DNA of 64,000 nucleotides from Crotalaria pallida (lineage: Eukaryota; Streptophyta; Magnoliopsida; Fabales; Fabaceae), in the NCBI GenBank assembly GCA_037953625.1, contig CM075649.1, forward strand, positions 96,167,290 through 96,231,289, read 5' to 3'. How positions within the stretch are numbered: position 1 is the stretch's first letter; every line of letters starts with the position of its first letter. The translations under genes were made by a program, and so were the position numbers. The notes under the pieces were generated by a model that had not been told where the DNA came from, made no database searches, and saw only the letters and a list, made by a program, of their open reading frames with translations. This document shows positions 34,621-46,961 of the stretch, piece by piece.

Positions 34621-37600
34621 TTTGATATTTTTAAGCTTTAAAGAAATTGTGATTTGTAAACATGAGTTATTTTATGAGAAAAAGATTTGTTTCCTATGCA
34701 TGTATGTGTATATGTGTGCTACGTGTATATGTGTGTATGTGGGTAAGCTTAGGATTTTAATTTTAGGACAAGGAGTCTATAGGACAATTAGGACCATAAA
34801 GAAATTAAGTTGGTAGGAAAAATTTAAGTAGTAGAATTAATCATGCATGAAGTGACCTTAAAGCCTTAAATTGCTCCTAGATGTCCCCTTGATAAAATCC
34901 ACCCATGCAACAAATTGAAGTGCCAAAATTGCCCCTCCCATTTGTGTGTAAACCGAAACCAAGCCTAGGGCAAAGAAGGGATTTCACAAATTGCCTATAT
35001 AAGGCTTAGCCTTAGTTCATTTTCACTCATTTCCTTTCATTCCCATTTCATTTCCTTCTAAACACAACTCTAAGAGCAAACCAAAACTCTTAGAGAGAGA
35101 GAGAAAGAGGGTCGTGAGTGAGAAGAGGAAGAAGAAGGAGGAGATCAAGCCAAAAATCTAAGACTTTCTTTGAAGATCCAAGAACTTAGAAGCTAGAAGA
35201 CCTTGATTTGGTGGGTGATTCGAAGATCCTAGAAGTTTAGAGCTAGTCTTGAGTTTGTAACCTTGTAAATTTTCTTTTCTTCATGCATGTCTAATTTTAT
35301 GGTTGATTGATGGTTGCATGTATTGTTAATGCTTTGATCTTGAGTTTTTAAGAGCTAAATGAACTTGTAAAACACTAAATCATGAACTCTATGATTCGGC
35401 CATGACTAAAAGATTAGGTCTTGATTCTTTTTAATTTGATCTAAGTGGTTGCATGTTAATCTTATACTTGGAAAAGTTGATTTATGCACTTGTATGTCTT
35501 GATCTTAACTTACTCATGAAAAAGTCTTGATCTTGAGCTTTGCATGTGATTTGTGAACAAAAAGATCTAACCTTTCTTAATGCATGTATTGATTTTTAAC
35601 TTGATCTTGGAAAAGCTTTGACTTTGTCTTAATCTAAGAAAAGTTTTGATCTTGAAGTCATGCATGTTGCTTTTGAACAAAAAGCCTTGATCTTTCTTAG
35701 TGCATGACACGGTTTTGGTGAAGAACCAAGGAAACAAGCCTTTGAAAAATGATTTTTAACTTGATCTATGTCTTATGTTCTTGCATGTTAAAGATTTGAA
35801 ATAAAATCTTGATTTTTAATGATGTGCATTCGGTCTAAGCTTAGAACCAAGAGATCATGTTTTGTTTTTCATGAAAAAGACACATGCATGTGATTTCTTC
35901 TTGATTTAAGGATTTCTAAAGTGCATGCAAGAAATTTAAAATGAAAACTTGGTTTGAAGTAATGATGATGATACGGTTTCATGCTTAGAAAAAAAAGGAA
36001 ACAATTAATTTTAAAATCTTTGTGTAAGAAAGTGCATGATTAAACCCATGAATCTTAATTTTTGTATGTTGAAAAATGGACCAAAAACTTTGTCTTGACC
36101 ATGATGAGATTCGGCCAATGCATGCTAATTAGACTAGGATTCTTTTTCATGAAGTGACATAAAAGTAATGAGTGTGTTTTGTGAAATAATGCTAAGTTAA
36201 TGTGTTTGAAATTGTGTTGTGATTATTTATTTTGTATTTCGGTTTCGGTTAAAAGATAAAGGAAACAAATGAACTAAATGTTTTGGGAAAAAGTTTTGTT
36301 CTTAAATATATATATATGTGTGTGTGTATTCGGTCAAAGACAAAAGGAAGAGTAAATAATTTTGTTTCATGAAAAAGAAAGTGGAGTCTAAGTGCTTGAA
36401 ATAAATTAAGTTGGTTTATGTGTTTTAGATTTGTAATTTTTGACTTGTTTTCTTGGATTCCATTCGGCCATGTAGTGTAAGTAAGTCTAGGAGATTTAGT
36501 TGCATGAAAATAAATTTACATAGTGACTTTTGAAATGAATTAAGTTGTTTAAAGTAAGAAAAACAAATATGCTTGGTTTACATCTTTGGTTCAATTCGGT
36601 TTCATTGGGAAAAAAGTAAGTAAATATTAAAATGAATCATTTTGGAAATAATTATGTGTTTTATGAGTGACTAAGTGTTACCTAATTGATTTGGTGCTTA
36701 GATTTAATTAATTTAGTGTTCTCCTTGATGCTCTAAGGTTTGTTAGAAAAATATAAGAATATTGTTTTGTCCTTGTGTATCATTCGGCCAAGATAAGTTA
36801 AATTAGATAAGAATTTGTTTTGTTAAGTGTATTTGCTAATGGAAAAGTTCAAGACTTGTGTGAATTGATTGGTTAAGGTGTTGTTGTCAATTGAATTTCA
36901 AACTAAGTTTGGAAAATATTTGATTATGAAATAGCTTTGAAAACTAATTGATTTGAAGTTTAATTTTCTTGATTCGTTTGGATTTGATAGCCTTGTTTAG
37001 TGGCTGTCCTAAGTTCGTATTTATTGATAAAGCTTGAATTTTAATGCCTTAATTTTGAGCCGAAGAATTATTTGAAACCAAAGTGTTTTTACGATGTTTT
37101 CGGATTTTTTTTAAAGTGATTTTGTGAAGCAATTCCTTGTTGTCCAGAGTTGTTTAAACTTGTTTCTTAATTTCGAAAATGTGTTCATGTGATTTAAAGT
37201 ATAGATTTCAAGTGGTAATTGATTTGGGGAAAAAGACGGATTAAAAACGGTGAATTTTTCGGTGTTTTCGGACATGATTGAGGTGCTGTCCAAGACGGAC
37301 CAGCAACCAAATCAATTGGTTTAAATTATTTTATTAGATATTTTCAAATGGTTTTGAAGTACTTGAAGTACTAGAAAATATTAGAGTTGTTTTGAGAAAA
37401 CAATTATGTTTTAAGCTATCCGACGAGGAATGAAATGTGTCTGAGTTAAGAAAAGATTTTCTTGATACAAGTTAATGACATAAACGTGTCTTATTTAATA
37501 CGATGAATGTTAAAGACGAGGGATTGGGGCAGCTGGCAGCGACAAGGATCTGCGGAGACCGTGTACAATTTATTGCTGGACCTGAGGTGAGAGAGAAGCT

Positions 37601-40558
37601 TTCCTAAGACACCGTGGTATTTAGGTGATTTATTAGGACGTTCCGGATCATCTCAAAGATCGGAACTTGGTGGTTCTGAGTCAGTAGTATAGTGGCAATT
37701 GTTTGTGTTGTGTGGCCACTTATGCGAAGGAGACAAAGACTACATGTTGTTGTGTGTGATGAATTTGTATGTTGATGATGTGATATAGCATGCTTATGTT
37801 TATTTGTTTAATTACGCATGATGAGATTTTAAATTGTTGATTAATATGATTAGCATGCTGATGGACGTCTGTTACGTCTTGAAAATGAAAACGAAATGAA
37901 TAAATTTGTGAAGTAAAAGACACAAAGAGAAAGATATAGTACCCTGTTTGGCCTAAGTCCTTATGGAATAAGGCAACCCTGATAAGACATTAAGAAAAGA
38001 AATAATGATAAAAGATATGAGACTGATTAAAAAAGAGATATGTGCAGAGAAAGAGATAAAGAGTTGAGTTTGGGGAAAGATTTGATGATAATGATGAGGA
38101 TGAGCCAGAGCTGGGGAAAGTAATGTTGTTGTTGAAACGAGATGTTTGGGGAAAGTAATGATGAGGATGAGCCAGAGCTTGGCTCCTTTGTTGATGTTGG
38201 AATGAGACTTGTGTTGAGTTGAGCTTGCTCCTCCACTAGTGCTCACTGAAATGAGATTTAAGATGATTGTGAAACAAGATTTTGTGAAAGTCTGTGAAAC
38301 GAGGTTTTTGAGAAAGTTTACGAAATGAGATTTTGAGAAAACTTGGGAAATGTTATTTTGAGAAAAGTTTGTGAAATGAGATTTTTGAGAAAACTTATAA
38401 AAGGTATTTTGAGAAAAGTTTGTGAAACGAGATTTTTGAGAAAGCTTATAAAATGTATTTTGAAGAAAGTATGTGAAACAAGATTTTTGAGAATGTTTAT
38501 GAAACGAGAATTTGAGAGAGCTTATGAAATGCTATTTTGAGAAAGTTTGTGAAATAAGATCTTGAGAAAGTTGTGACATGAGATTTCGAGAAATTAAAGT
38601 TGATAGAATGAGATTTTGAGAAAGAATATGGAATGATATTTTGAGAAAGATTGTGAAATGAGATGCGAGTTTATCGATGTGATCCCAGCTCTGTGCTATG
38701 TTGAGAAAAGATGAGAAAAAGATTTAGAGAGTAGTGGTCGGGACTCGTTGAAGGGATGCACTAAGGATGGGCCGACCTTAGGTTAATTAAAAATATAAAA
38801 GACTTTTAAAAGACATTGACAAATGCGAATACAGTGAGCTATGAGTGTGTTATCGAAGTAGTGGAGAGGAAGATACCATGGGTATCAGGGATACTCAGGT
38901 GGAGATTGCATTAGAGGAGGACGATGACGGTGAAACGTCAAGAAGTCTTGAGTACTTTCTAGGCAGAACGAACTCCACATGTGGCATACGAACGTGGTAG
39001 GGACTGGGGGCCAAAGTCGTGGTAAGTTCTGCAGCGCAACTAGAACTAGTACTGACGCCCTCTAGATTGCAAATCTTGAACAGTGAGAGGGACTGGAGTG
39101 GGGCATCTTGATTTGCCACTGTACCCGATTTTTCTACAGTGTGCCTTGATATTATATGATATGATTTGATTTGATTTGAGACTGTACCCGATTTTCTACA
39201 GTTCTCCTGGCTTGGAGCCATTTGATTTGTTGAGACAGCTGTCGTGCCCGCATGGTAAAGTTCTTGTACTCCTGTTTGCTTCTGACTAGGTTGGGTGGAT
39301 GACCGAGGAGATGTAGACGTGTGTGCTAACTGCGAAAGAAACGAGTACCTCGATGATATTTAAAATTCCCCAATCATCGATGGTTATGATCCGATAAAAC
39401 TTGATAAGAAAAGTTTAAGAGATATGAAAAGATTTATAATTATAAGAAGCAAGAGCTGATGAAAGATTGATAATGAGAACTGAGTTGAGAATGAAAGTAT
39501 GGAAAGATGAAAGAAACCCTATAAAGAGGGAAAGGAATGAAAGTGAAGAATTTACAAGTTGAGATTGAGAAAGTAATTGAGAAAGAAAGAATGTTTATGT
39601 TGAGAAATGATAATAAGTTTGGGCAAGATAATGATGATATACTTGAATGTTGTATTGTGTTTGTATGCTTTGTTATGTTTGTATTGTCTTGATATCTTGC
39701 CTATCGTAAACCCACACCGTCGACGATGCGTCGTTCGGATCGCTTACTCTCTCCTGTTTGTTGGCATATCGGTGTTGCTGGTATCTCAACGGGCAGATGG
39801 AGCATCGTTTGGAGACTACTACCTGACGTCGTCAGGGAAGTGGTTGGAAACCCACACGCTATGGATGGGTATGGACGGGATGTACTCAGATGGTGATTGC
39901 GGATCCAGAACACAAGCTGAGTGGATCGACAACGGGATCGTGTTTGGGAAGTGTCTCCGTGCTGGGATATAATAGTAATGAACCACCATCACGAGATGGA
40001 GCTAAGGAGGAATCTGTGAAGCTGTTTGGTGTAGAGCTAAAGCTAAGTTCTGAAGCGGAGTCAGCAACGGAGGCAGCATCATCCTCCGGTACGAAGAAAA
40101 TGCCAGGGAAGAAAAGGAAGCCGCAGCCGGTTGTCTTCATTAGGAAGAATCGAAAGTAGTGTGTCTAGTTAAGAGGACCTTAGTGTAGTTCAAGTCTATT
40201 GTTAGTAATGGAGTCAAGGATTACCGAGCAAAGAACCATTTATGTAATCAAGCTAAGTCTTTAATTCTATCTTGTTGAGAATTTCTATTTTGAAAGATGG
40301 GACACTGTAATCTTTTGGAACAGTTATGAATACTTTTGATATAATGCAATGGGCTGTGATGTTCTTGAAACCAAGTCATCTTATGAAGAAGAATGTTTTA
40401 TGAAAAGAAATGTTTTAGTAACGCTCGGTTTTCAGTGAAGGATGTCAAAATATACCAATGACACCTCAACAGTGTTTTAAAAAAAAAAATTGGCCTCATT
40501 TTGGCAACTTATTAAATAAAAGTTGGGTATTTTGTGTTACGAAAATCGTGCTATTACA
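34621..40558 (+). repeat. B 3' LTR, second piece
   Basis: It continues B's LTR exactly where 12361 left off (compare 4905-10883). It carries the TATA-like box at 34995-35004, the shortened tandem array at 38255-38663 and the broken ORF at 39797-40159. It ends GTGCTATTACA where the 5' LTR has GGGCTGTTACA, followed by the ttttc duplication and element F. Confidence 0.95.
39797..40159 (+). pseudogene. LTR-encoded small protein, B 3' LTR copy, stop at codon 10
   Basis: It has the same layout as 10118-10480: ATG GAG CAT after cgggcag, GSGWKP...WVWTG core, and basic end (PGKKRKP, VFIRKNRK). Codon 10 (39824-39826) is TGA, whereas the 5' LTR has TAG at the same codon and the intact homologues have TGG. 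I count about 13 differences between the two B copies over 363 bp. Confidence 0.6.
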
Positions 40559-40563
40559 TTTTC

Positions 40564-43133
40564 AGTGCAAAGACTACTGCTGCCAACTCTAGATCATGAG
40601 TGGGGTAATTCTGTTCGTGCTGCTTCAACTGCCTGGATGCATAGGCTATGACTTTCCCTTGCTGCATCAATACACACCCCAACCCTTGCTTTGAAGCATC
40701 ACAATATACTTCAAAGGATTGAGTCGGATCCGGCAAAATCAACACCGGGGAACTAGTCAATCGCCTTTTGAGTTCTTGAAAACTATTCTCACATTCTGGG
40801 GACCATACATACGGAACACCTTTCCGAGTAAGAATAGTCAAAGGAAGAGCCAGCTTAGAAAACCCTTCAATAAATCTTCTGTAATACCCAGCCATACCAA
40901 GGAAACTTCTTATCACAGTAATGGACTTGGGTCTCTCCCACTTTAACACCGCTTCCACCTTCGAAGGATCTACAACAACACCCTTCTCAGAAATTACATG
41001 CCCCAGAAAATGAACTTCATCCAACCAGAAACTACATTTAGAGAATTTTGCATAAAGATGATTGTCTTTGAGAACTTGAAGAACAGTTCTCAAATGCTCC
41101 TCATGCTCTTTCAGACTCTTGGAATAAATGAGAATGTCGTCAATAAACACTATGACGAAGGAATCCAAGTATGGCCTGAAGATCCTGTTCATATAATCCA
41201 TGAAGATTGTAGGAGCGTTCGTCAGACCAAAAGGCATTACCACATATTCAAAATGCCCGTATCGGGTTCTAAAAGCAGTTTTAGGAATGTCCTCCTCTCG
41301 GATACGAATCTGATGATATCCAGATCGGAGGTCAATTTTTGAGAAAACTGCTGCTCCCCTAAGCTGATCCAACAAATCATCGATACGAGGGAGTGAATAT
41401 TTATTCTTCACTGTGACCGCATTTAACTGCCGGTAATCAGTGCACATACGGACACTTCCATCCTTCTTTTTGACAAAGAGGATCGGAGCTCCCCACGGAG
41501 AAACACTTGGCCTAATGAATCCTTTAGCCAAAAGCTCCTCCAACTGTTTCTTCAATTCTTCCAACTCTGGAGGTGTCATTCTATAGGGTGCTTTAGATAT
41601 CGGGCCGACACCAGGCATAAGATCAATGCCGAACTCCACTTCTCTAACTGGAGGTAATCCGGGAATCTCAGCAGGAAAGACATCCGGAAACTCACTAACC
41701 ACTAGAATTCGACTTATATCTGATGCTTCATCAACATCCATGGCCGACACTGAGATTTTACAGAAGATTACTGACTTCTGACTGCAATCAAGTAGGACAC
41801 GGTGCTGGGACATCCAGTCCATGCCTAGAATAATATCCAGCTTGGTTAAGGGCAAACATATCAAATTTACTTTGAATTCCCACTCCAATACTCGAAGTGG
41901 GCAATCCAAACACATCAAAGATGTAACTACAGCTGAATTTGTAGGGGTAGAAACAGACAACTTAAAAGGCATCTCAACTGCAGACAGTTTTAATCTCTCC
42001 ATACAATTGACAGAAATAAAAGAATGCGTAGCCCCACAGTCAAAAAGAATACCACAGGGAATATCATTAAGATGACCAATACCTCGGATCAACTCATCAG
42101 CATCAGTAACCTCTTCTCCATCCAGAGTATACACCTTTCCTTGCTGTAGGGGACGACCATCACCAACCTTCTGTGCCCTAGCCACATTCGCTTCTTTCTT
42201 AACTGCATTCTTTGGGCAGTTAGTTGCAACATGACCTGGCTGTCCACATTTGAAACAAGTGACATTTGGCTGATTCTGATTCAAATTCCAACATACTCCC
42301 CTATGCTGCTTGCCACAATGAGGACAAGGCGGAATAGGACCAGGAGCACTCCCTAGAGGGCCTGATCTAGGCTGAGGATAGGGACCTGGTCGCTGCACCG
42401 AACTCTTGCCCCTCATGGGACCACCAACTCTCTGCGTTGTCCTGCTTTTATCATTAGGCATCTTCCTCTTAAGACCTTTTTCATATGTGCTTGCCATGTT
42501 GACCAACCGTGACAGATTATCAATGTTGTGATACTCGCAGGAAAGGCGAATATCATCCCTGAGTCGAGCTTCAAACTTAATACATTTATCACGGTCATCA
42601 ACATCTCTATAACTACCAGAAAAACGGATGAGATCTTCAAACCGAGCGGCGTAGTCCCCAACCGACATGGAACATTGAGTCAATTGGAGAAAAGCAATCT
42701 CCTTCTCCCTCCGAACATCTTCGGGAAAATACTTCCCTAGAAAGCGATTCTTGAATAACTCCCAAGTAATCACAGGATTAGCTACCTCCAACCCTCTCCT
42801 CTACTGATCCCACCAATGTTCTGCTTCATTGGTTAGCATGAATTCAGCTAATCGGACATGCTGCTCCACTGGTGGCTGAAGGAAACTGAGAATCTTTTCA
42901 ATTTCTTGTATCCATCTTTGGGCCCCATTTGAATCATTTCCACCTTCAAAATGAGGCGGCTCATTCTTTCAAAATCGCTCCATCCAGTCAATCTCCACTG
43001 GAGCTGGCGGAGGAGGTTGCAGAGCTGCTGCTGCTGCAGCAGCCGCCATCTGTTCCCCTTGTTGTTGCTGCATCTGTGATAGATGCTCCAGAATGGCTGC
43101 CAGTCCATCATTACCAACCCTTCTTCCAGCCAT
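40564..43133 (-). pseudogene. gag-pol: Element F gag-pol, proximal part (gag to RNase H)
   Basis: Minus-strand chromovirus polyprotein starting at ATG 43131-43133 (MAGRRVGNDGLAA). Gag is followed by a CCHC knuckle (CFKCGQPGHVATNC), protease (FDCGATHSF, near 42030-42045), and RT with FVKKKDGSVRMCTDYRQL, MPFGLTNAPTIF and FIDD (near 41133-41146). RNase H starts with YCDASKQGLGC and is cut at 40563 by B; it resumes at 4727. Two in-frame stops interrupt gag: TGA at 42969-42971 and TAG at 42801-42803. From 42791 to 40564 the frame is fully open. Note C-T-D-Y in the RT motif where C has C-I-D-Y; J shares this. Confidence 0.94.
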
Positions 43134-43291
43134 ACTGTTTAACCACGGAGAACAGACCAGTAAGACTTAATAAATATATACATAGTACTATAAATATCCT
43201 ATTAAAATTCTAAACTTTTACTATGAACGTCGATTACTCGCTAGGTGAGTAATCATTGGAGTTTGCATAACTCCAAGGCCGAGGAGAAATT

Positions 43292-43303
43292 GCTCTGATA
43301 CCA
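43292..43303 (-). other. Primer-binding site of F
   Basis: gctctgatacca reads TGGTATCAGAGC on the minus strand, 4 bp from the LTR end at 43308. The stretch from here to the gag ATG (43134-43291) is a short leader. Confidence 0.92.
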
Positions 43304-43307
43304 TAAA

Positions 43308-44333
43308 TGTAACACCCTATGATTTATTACCCTTAATTTCCCCATTATTGAAAATGTGAATTTAAAATTCCTTTTTAATTTAATAAAAGTCACCCGTCAA
43401 ACGGACGGAGTTTTGTTTGTTTTTCGGACTTTTCCAAAATTTAACCTGTTGAAAACATTATCAATAATATAATCAGCAGCCAGCAGGGCTTCATCTCATG
43501 CATATATATCATATAGGTGCCCAACGGGCTCAAAATATAGTAACATGAATCAGTATCTAGAGTAGCAGCGGTAAAACTAAGTATGTAGATCATGATTCAC
43601 AACATATCATCTGATCAAAAGAAAAACATCCTAAGCCTCTCTCAAAAAGTATATACAACTCATATACATCAAAAGAATATAGGAGGCTTAGGTCCAATAA
43701 TATGCACTAATCCCATAATAACCCTACTCTCCCTGCAAGGGAGAGTAATCCTGCTCGGCCAATCCTGATGTATGCTCCAGCTCAGTACCTGAAAAATGGT
43801 AAGGAGGTGAGCATTACACAATAAATTAGGGAAAGCAGTTTCTACTATGCTATAATGAACTACCAAGCCAAACACATCTAGCCATATGATGCACAAAAAT
43901 CAATCAAGCATTCCCATTCAATTCAATTATTTTCACACCCATAAAAAATGATTTCTTTTGTAATTCTTAAATTCATTAATTCATAATTTTCCAACTTATT
44001 CAAACTTATACTTTTCTCATCTCTTATTTGGTTTCACAATTATTTTCTCTTCTCATACTTTTTGAGTTTTACAAAGATTTTTAGAATTTATTACATGGAT
44101 CCATCATTGCGTACAGTCTCCTTCGGACAATGTCTTATAGCTGCACACAATGTGTGTCTTACGCAGTCTATGCGTACAGTCTCCTACGGACAACGTCTTA
44201 CAAGACCTGGATTCCACAATCAGAAGGTGCGTCCATCATTGCGTACAGTCTCCTACGGACAACGTCTTACAGCTGCGCATCAAGTGCGTCTTACGCGATC
44301 TAAGCGTACAGTCTCCTACGGACAACGTCTTAC
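43308..44333 (-). repeat. Element F 5' LTR (3' part, interrupted)
   Basis: On the minus strand it ends CATAGGGTGTTACA at 43308. It resembles J's LTR around the conserved block with ctcacctccttaccatttttcag (here reversed, about 43785-43815), and O near its end. The upstream LTR end is not seen because G begins at 44334. It contains the repeat array 44109-44333. Confidence 0.85.
44109..44333. repeat. Imperfect repeats in F LTR
   Basis: Four copies of a 27-30 bp unit gcgtacagtctcctacgg + acaacgtcttac occur at about 44109, 44172, 44240 and 44306, spaced 63-68 bp. The spacers themselves are related (tgcgcatcaagtgcgtcttacgc). It is an LTR-internal tandem array. Confidence 0.85.
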
Positions 44334-45365
44334 TGTTGAAACTCATGTTTACCCTGATGATGTTTTGATGATGACACTACACAACTTAATATGTTTGAAC
44401 AAGTTCAGGTGCTTTGATGATACAAGAAGTGATTGAAGATCTAGTCGCTTAGGGCTTAGAATTTGTGTAAAGCAAAAATTAATCTAAAAGCACTCAAGTA
44501 TATTTTTATTGCTAGATTATGATGATGATACTTTTAGTTTTGAAAAATCTAGAAGAAGTATTTTTAAAACCTTTTGCTCCGGGAAAAGTTTTTGTGAAAA
44601 TCTTTTATGAAAACCTTTGGTTACAAATTTTTATGAAAAATCTGATTTTACGATGGAGTAATCGATTACCCCTTCTGGACTAATCGATTACTTGCTGCAA
44701 CATGTAACCATAGAGTAAGTAATGGACTAATTAGGTTCATGTAATGGATTACTTCCTTGAACTGGTCATTTAAGTGACAGTAATCGATTACTTGAAGCTA
44801 ATAATCGATTAGCTTTTAATGCTGCAACTTTTATGAAAAACCTGAGAGCAAGTAATCGATTACAATGACCAAAGTAATCAATTACCCATTTCAAATTTTT
44901 GGAAAACGTGCTGAAATCAATCTGATTCCCAGAATGATTTATTTCCTTTTCTGGACGATCACAATTCTGATTTTTGGCCTCTTCTTCTACCTTTTTGAAA
45001 ACACACTTAACACACACAAATTTTTTTTTCTCTTCTTCTCCTTCTCTACTCTTTTGAAAATATTTTGAGAAGAAATATCATCATCATCATCATCATATTC
45101 ATATAATTTTATCAAGATCAAAAACCTTGAGTTTGCTTTAGATTAATCCTTTGCTATAGGACTTGATTGTAGTATCTGCTCTATCTAGAGAGCCTTATTG
45201 TTAGTTGCACACATTTCTTCGTGCAAACCATTATTCTCTGTAAGGGAAGTGTTTACCCTTAGTGCTTCGGGAGTGTTATCCCTTAGGTTGAACGTGCATC
45301 ACATTCGTAGGGCGAGATCCCTTTGTTGGGTAGTGCTAGACGAAAGGTGGGTCACCTAGTAGTTC
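44334..45365 (+). mobile_element. Element G: copia-like LTR fragment
   Basis: It begins TGTTGAAACTCATG and carries ttttgatgatgacac, like the starts of E and M. The five bases before it (cttac, 44329-44333) are the candidate target duplication. It holds an array of TAATCGATTA sites and ends at 45365 against element H. No end sequence CA or primer site is seen, so it is truncated or interrupted. An (atc)n run lies at about 45079-45096. Class is assigned by resemblance only. Confidence 0.6.
44659..44886. repeat. TAATCGATTA palindrome array in G
   Basis: Five ATCGAT-centred sites (gtaatcgattac class) and one variant (gtaatcaattac) occur in 228 bp with unrelated spacers. Confidence 0.85.
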
Positions 45366-46115
45366 TGTAATAGCCCGATTTTCGTAAACCAAAATAATTA
45401 ACTTTTATTTATTAAAGTGGCAAAAATGAGGCCAATTTTTTTTTTGAAACATTGTTGAAGTGTCTGAAAGCATTATTGAAAAGTTATTGATGTTCTTCCA
45501 TACTCTTTTTCGAAAACCGAGTTGTTACTAAAATCAGTCTTTACTCATTTGGAGTTTTCAAAAATATTTATCAAGAAAACAGTTTGGGTCCGACTTAAAG
45601 TAGTTCTTATCATAATATCAAAAGGACTTAAACATTTCTCACACTTCTTCGAAAGCAGGGCGTGTTCCAAAATAAGTTAAGTTACACTAATAGTTCATCA
45701 CTTAGGTAATCCTTAACACAAGAACACTCACAACAACCTAAACCAATAATACTATCCTTAAACTTTCCTATTGAAAACTATCGGATGTAGCTCCTTCTTC
45801 TTCTTGCGCCCTTTGTTCCTTCCCAATGAAGATGCTATCTCGGTCACTGCTTTCACTTGGTCGTTTGGCTCCAACTCTACTCCATTTAGAGTGGTGGAGT
45901 TCCTTTGGGTCTCGTACCGCTTCTTCTCCTCGTAGCTCCTATATCCTCGCACAGTGACTTGCCCCAAGTGCGGCCCCAAGTCAGCTCCGCTCAGTTGATG
46001 CTCCGAATCGGGGATCATGATCTCAGTGTGGCCGGTCCATGCCCTGCCGCATGGGATGTGCTTCCAACCCCTTCCATACTTATTCCACATGGAGATCTCC
46101 ATACGATGCTCCATT
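45366..46115 (-). mobile_element. Element H: B-family LTR fragment, minus strand
   Basis: Reversed, it ends ttttggtttacgaaaatcgggctattaca, matching the LTR ends of A and B. It continues through the poly-A-like run (45430s) and the ORF at 45758-46114. At 46115 it is cut by element J, whose candidate left target duplication is ccatt (46111-46115). The rest of H is not in the window. Confidence 0.85.
45758..46114 (-). CDS. LTR-encoded small protein, intact copy in element H
   Basis: This is a 118-codon frame starting ATG GAG CAT at 46114. It has the family core YGRGWKH...AWTGHTEIMIPDSEHQL in the first 45 residues, a middle GYRSYEEKKRYE and a strongly basic tail (GRNKGRKKKK, HPIVFNRK). It keeps tryptophan at codon 10, where B has stops. 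J inserted just upstream of the ATG, so any 5' exon or promoter has been cut off. J's antisense LTR even supplies an in-frame upstream ATG at 46123. The product is unknown and is probably not expressed now. Confidence 0.5.
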   Translation of the reverse strand: MEHRMEISMWNKYGRGWKHIPCGRAWTGHTEIMIPDSEHQLSGADLGPHLGQVTVRGYRSYEEKKRYETQRNSTTLNGVELEPNDQVKAVTEIASSLGRNKGRKKKKELHPIVFNRKV

Positions 46116-46961
46116 TGTAACATCCTGAAAATTAATATTAAATATAATAACTTTAGATGTGTCTATATATATATATATATAAAATACATATTGATATAAT
46201 TAGGAATAGAATTAAGCCATAGAAATTGTATAAGGGTAGTGAGGTAATAGGAAGCATAGGCCGACCTAGTATGTAAGTATTGGACCTCGGACCGATCCCG
46301 GCCGAGCTAAATGGGGTCAAACGCGGAACCTGTTGTCTTAGCGCACCTCACATTATTATCCGAGAAGGAAGATCGGACTACTACTGTTCCTCTATACCGA
46401 GCCGACGTATCCTAGCTCCTCCGTGACAGCTCATGTTGAGCTGTTGGCCCATTGGGTTTCGCACCATCCGTACTATATACTATCATTCACTTTATGTCAC
46501 TATCATTGCTTTATGTCCTTTTCAAGTCACTGTTCATGGCTTCCTTTGGAAGCCAATGAATCCTGTCCACGTATTCTAGCTTCTCTAAGAAGCATCCAAT
46601 GAGAACCACACAAATATTCTTCCTAAAATAATAAAAGTGAAGCCAATCCACAACATAACACACTTTGCATTCTCACTCTCTTCCTCCTTCGTCTCTCTCT
46701 CATCTTCTCTGAAGATTCCAGCAACAACAAACCCAACATAAATCCTCTCTTCTAACACGTCTCTTCTTCTCCTCCACCACGTTTTACCGGTTGGAGATCC
46801 TCCTTCCTTCCGTTCTTCTTCCCGTTTCGGACGCCTCCCTGGGCCGTTGTGGTGTGGTGGTGGCAGCAAATAGGAAAGGATTCAAGGGTGTGAAGCTCAC
46901 AAGGTCAAGCATCAAGGAAAGCCATTCTCAAACTCTCAACTCTTATCTCTCACGGTTTGAG

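Larger units (their letters stand above)
4728..40558 (+). mobile_element. Element B: giant-LTR, pol-less (LARD-like) chromovirus derivative
   Basis: The element starts TGTAACACCCGTC, ends GCTATTACA and is flanked by ttttc (4723-4727 and 40559-40563), which interrupts F's RNase H reading frame. Removing the nested element C leaves 5' LTR 4728-10883 (6156 bp), an interior of 1282 bp (10884-12165) and a 3' LTR of about 6134 bp (12166-12361 joined to 34621-40558). A primer-binding site and a polypurine tract are present, but no gag or pol. This is the architecture of LARDs, non-autonomous elements mobilised by relatives. The terminal sequences and the ggggacgaga...ttggggagaa block before the 3' LTR match Tekay-type chromoviruses. 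By eye the LTRs differ at roughly 1-2% of positions, with several indels. Confidence 0.92.
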
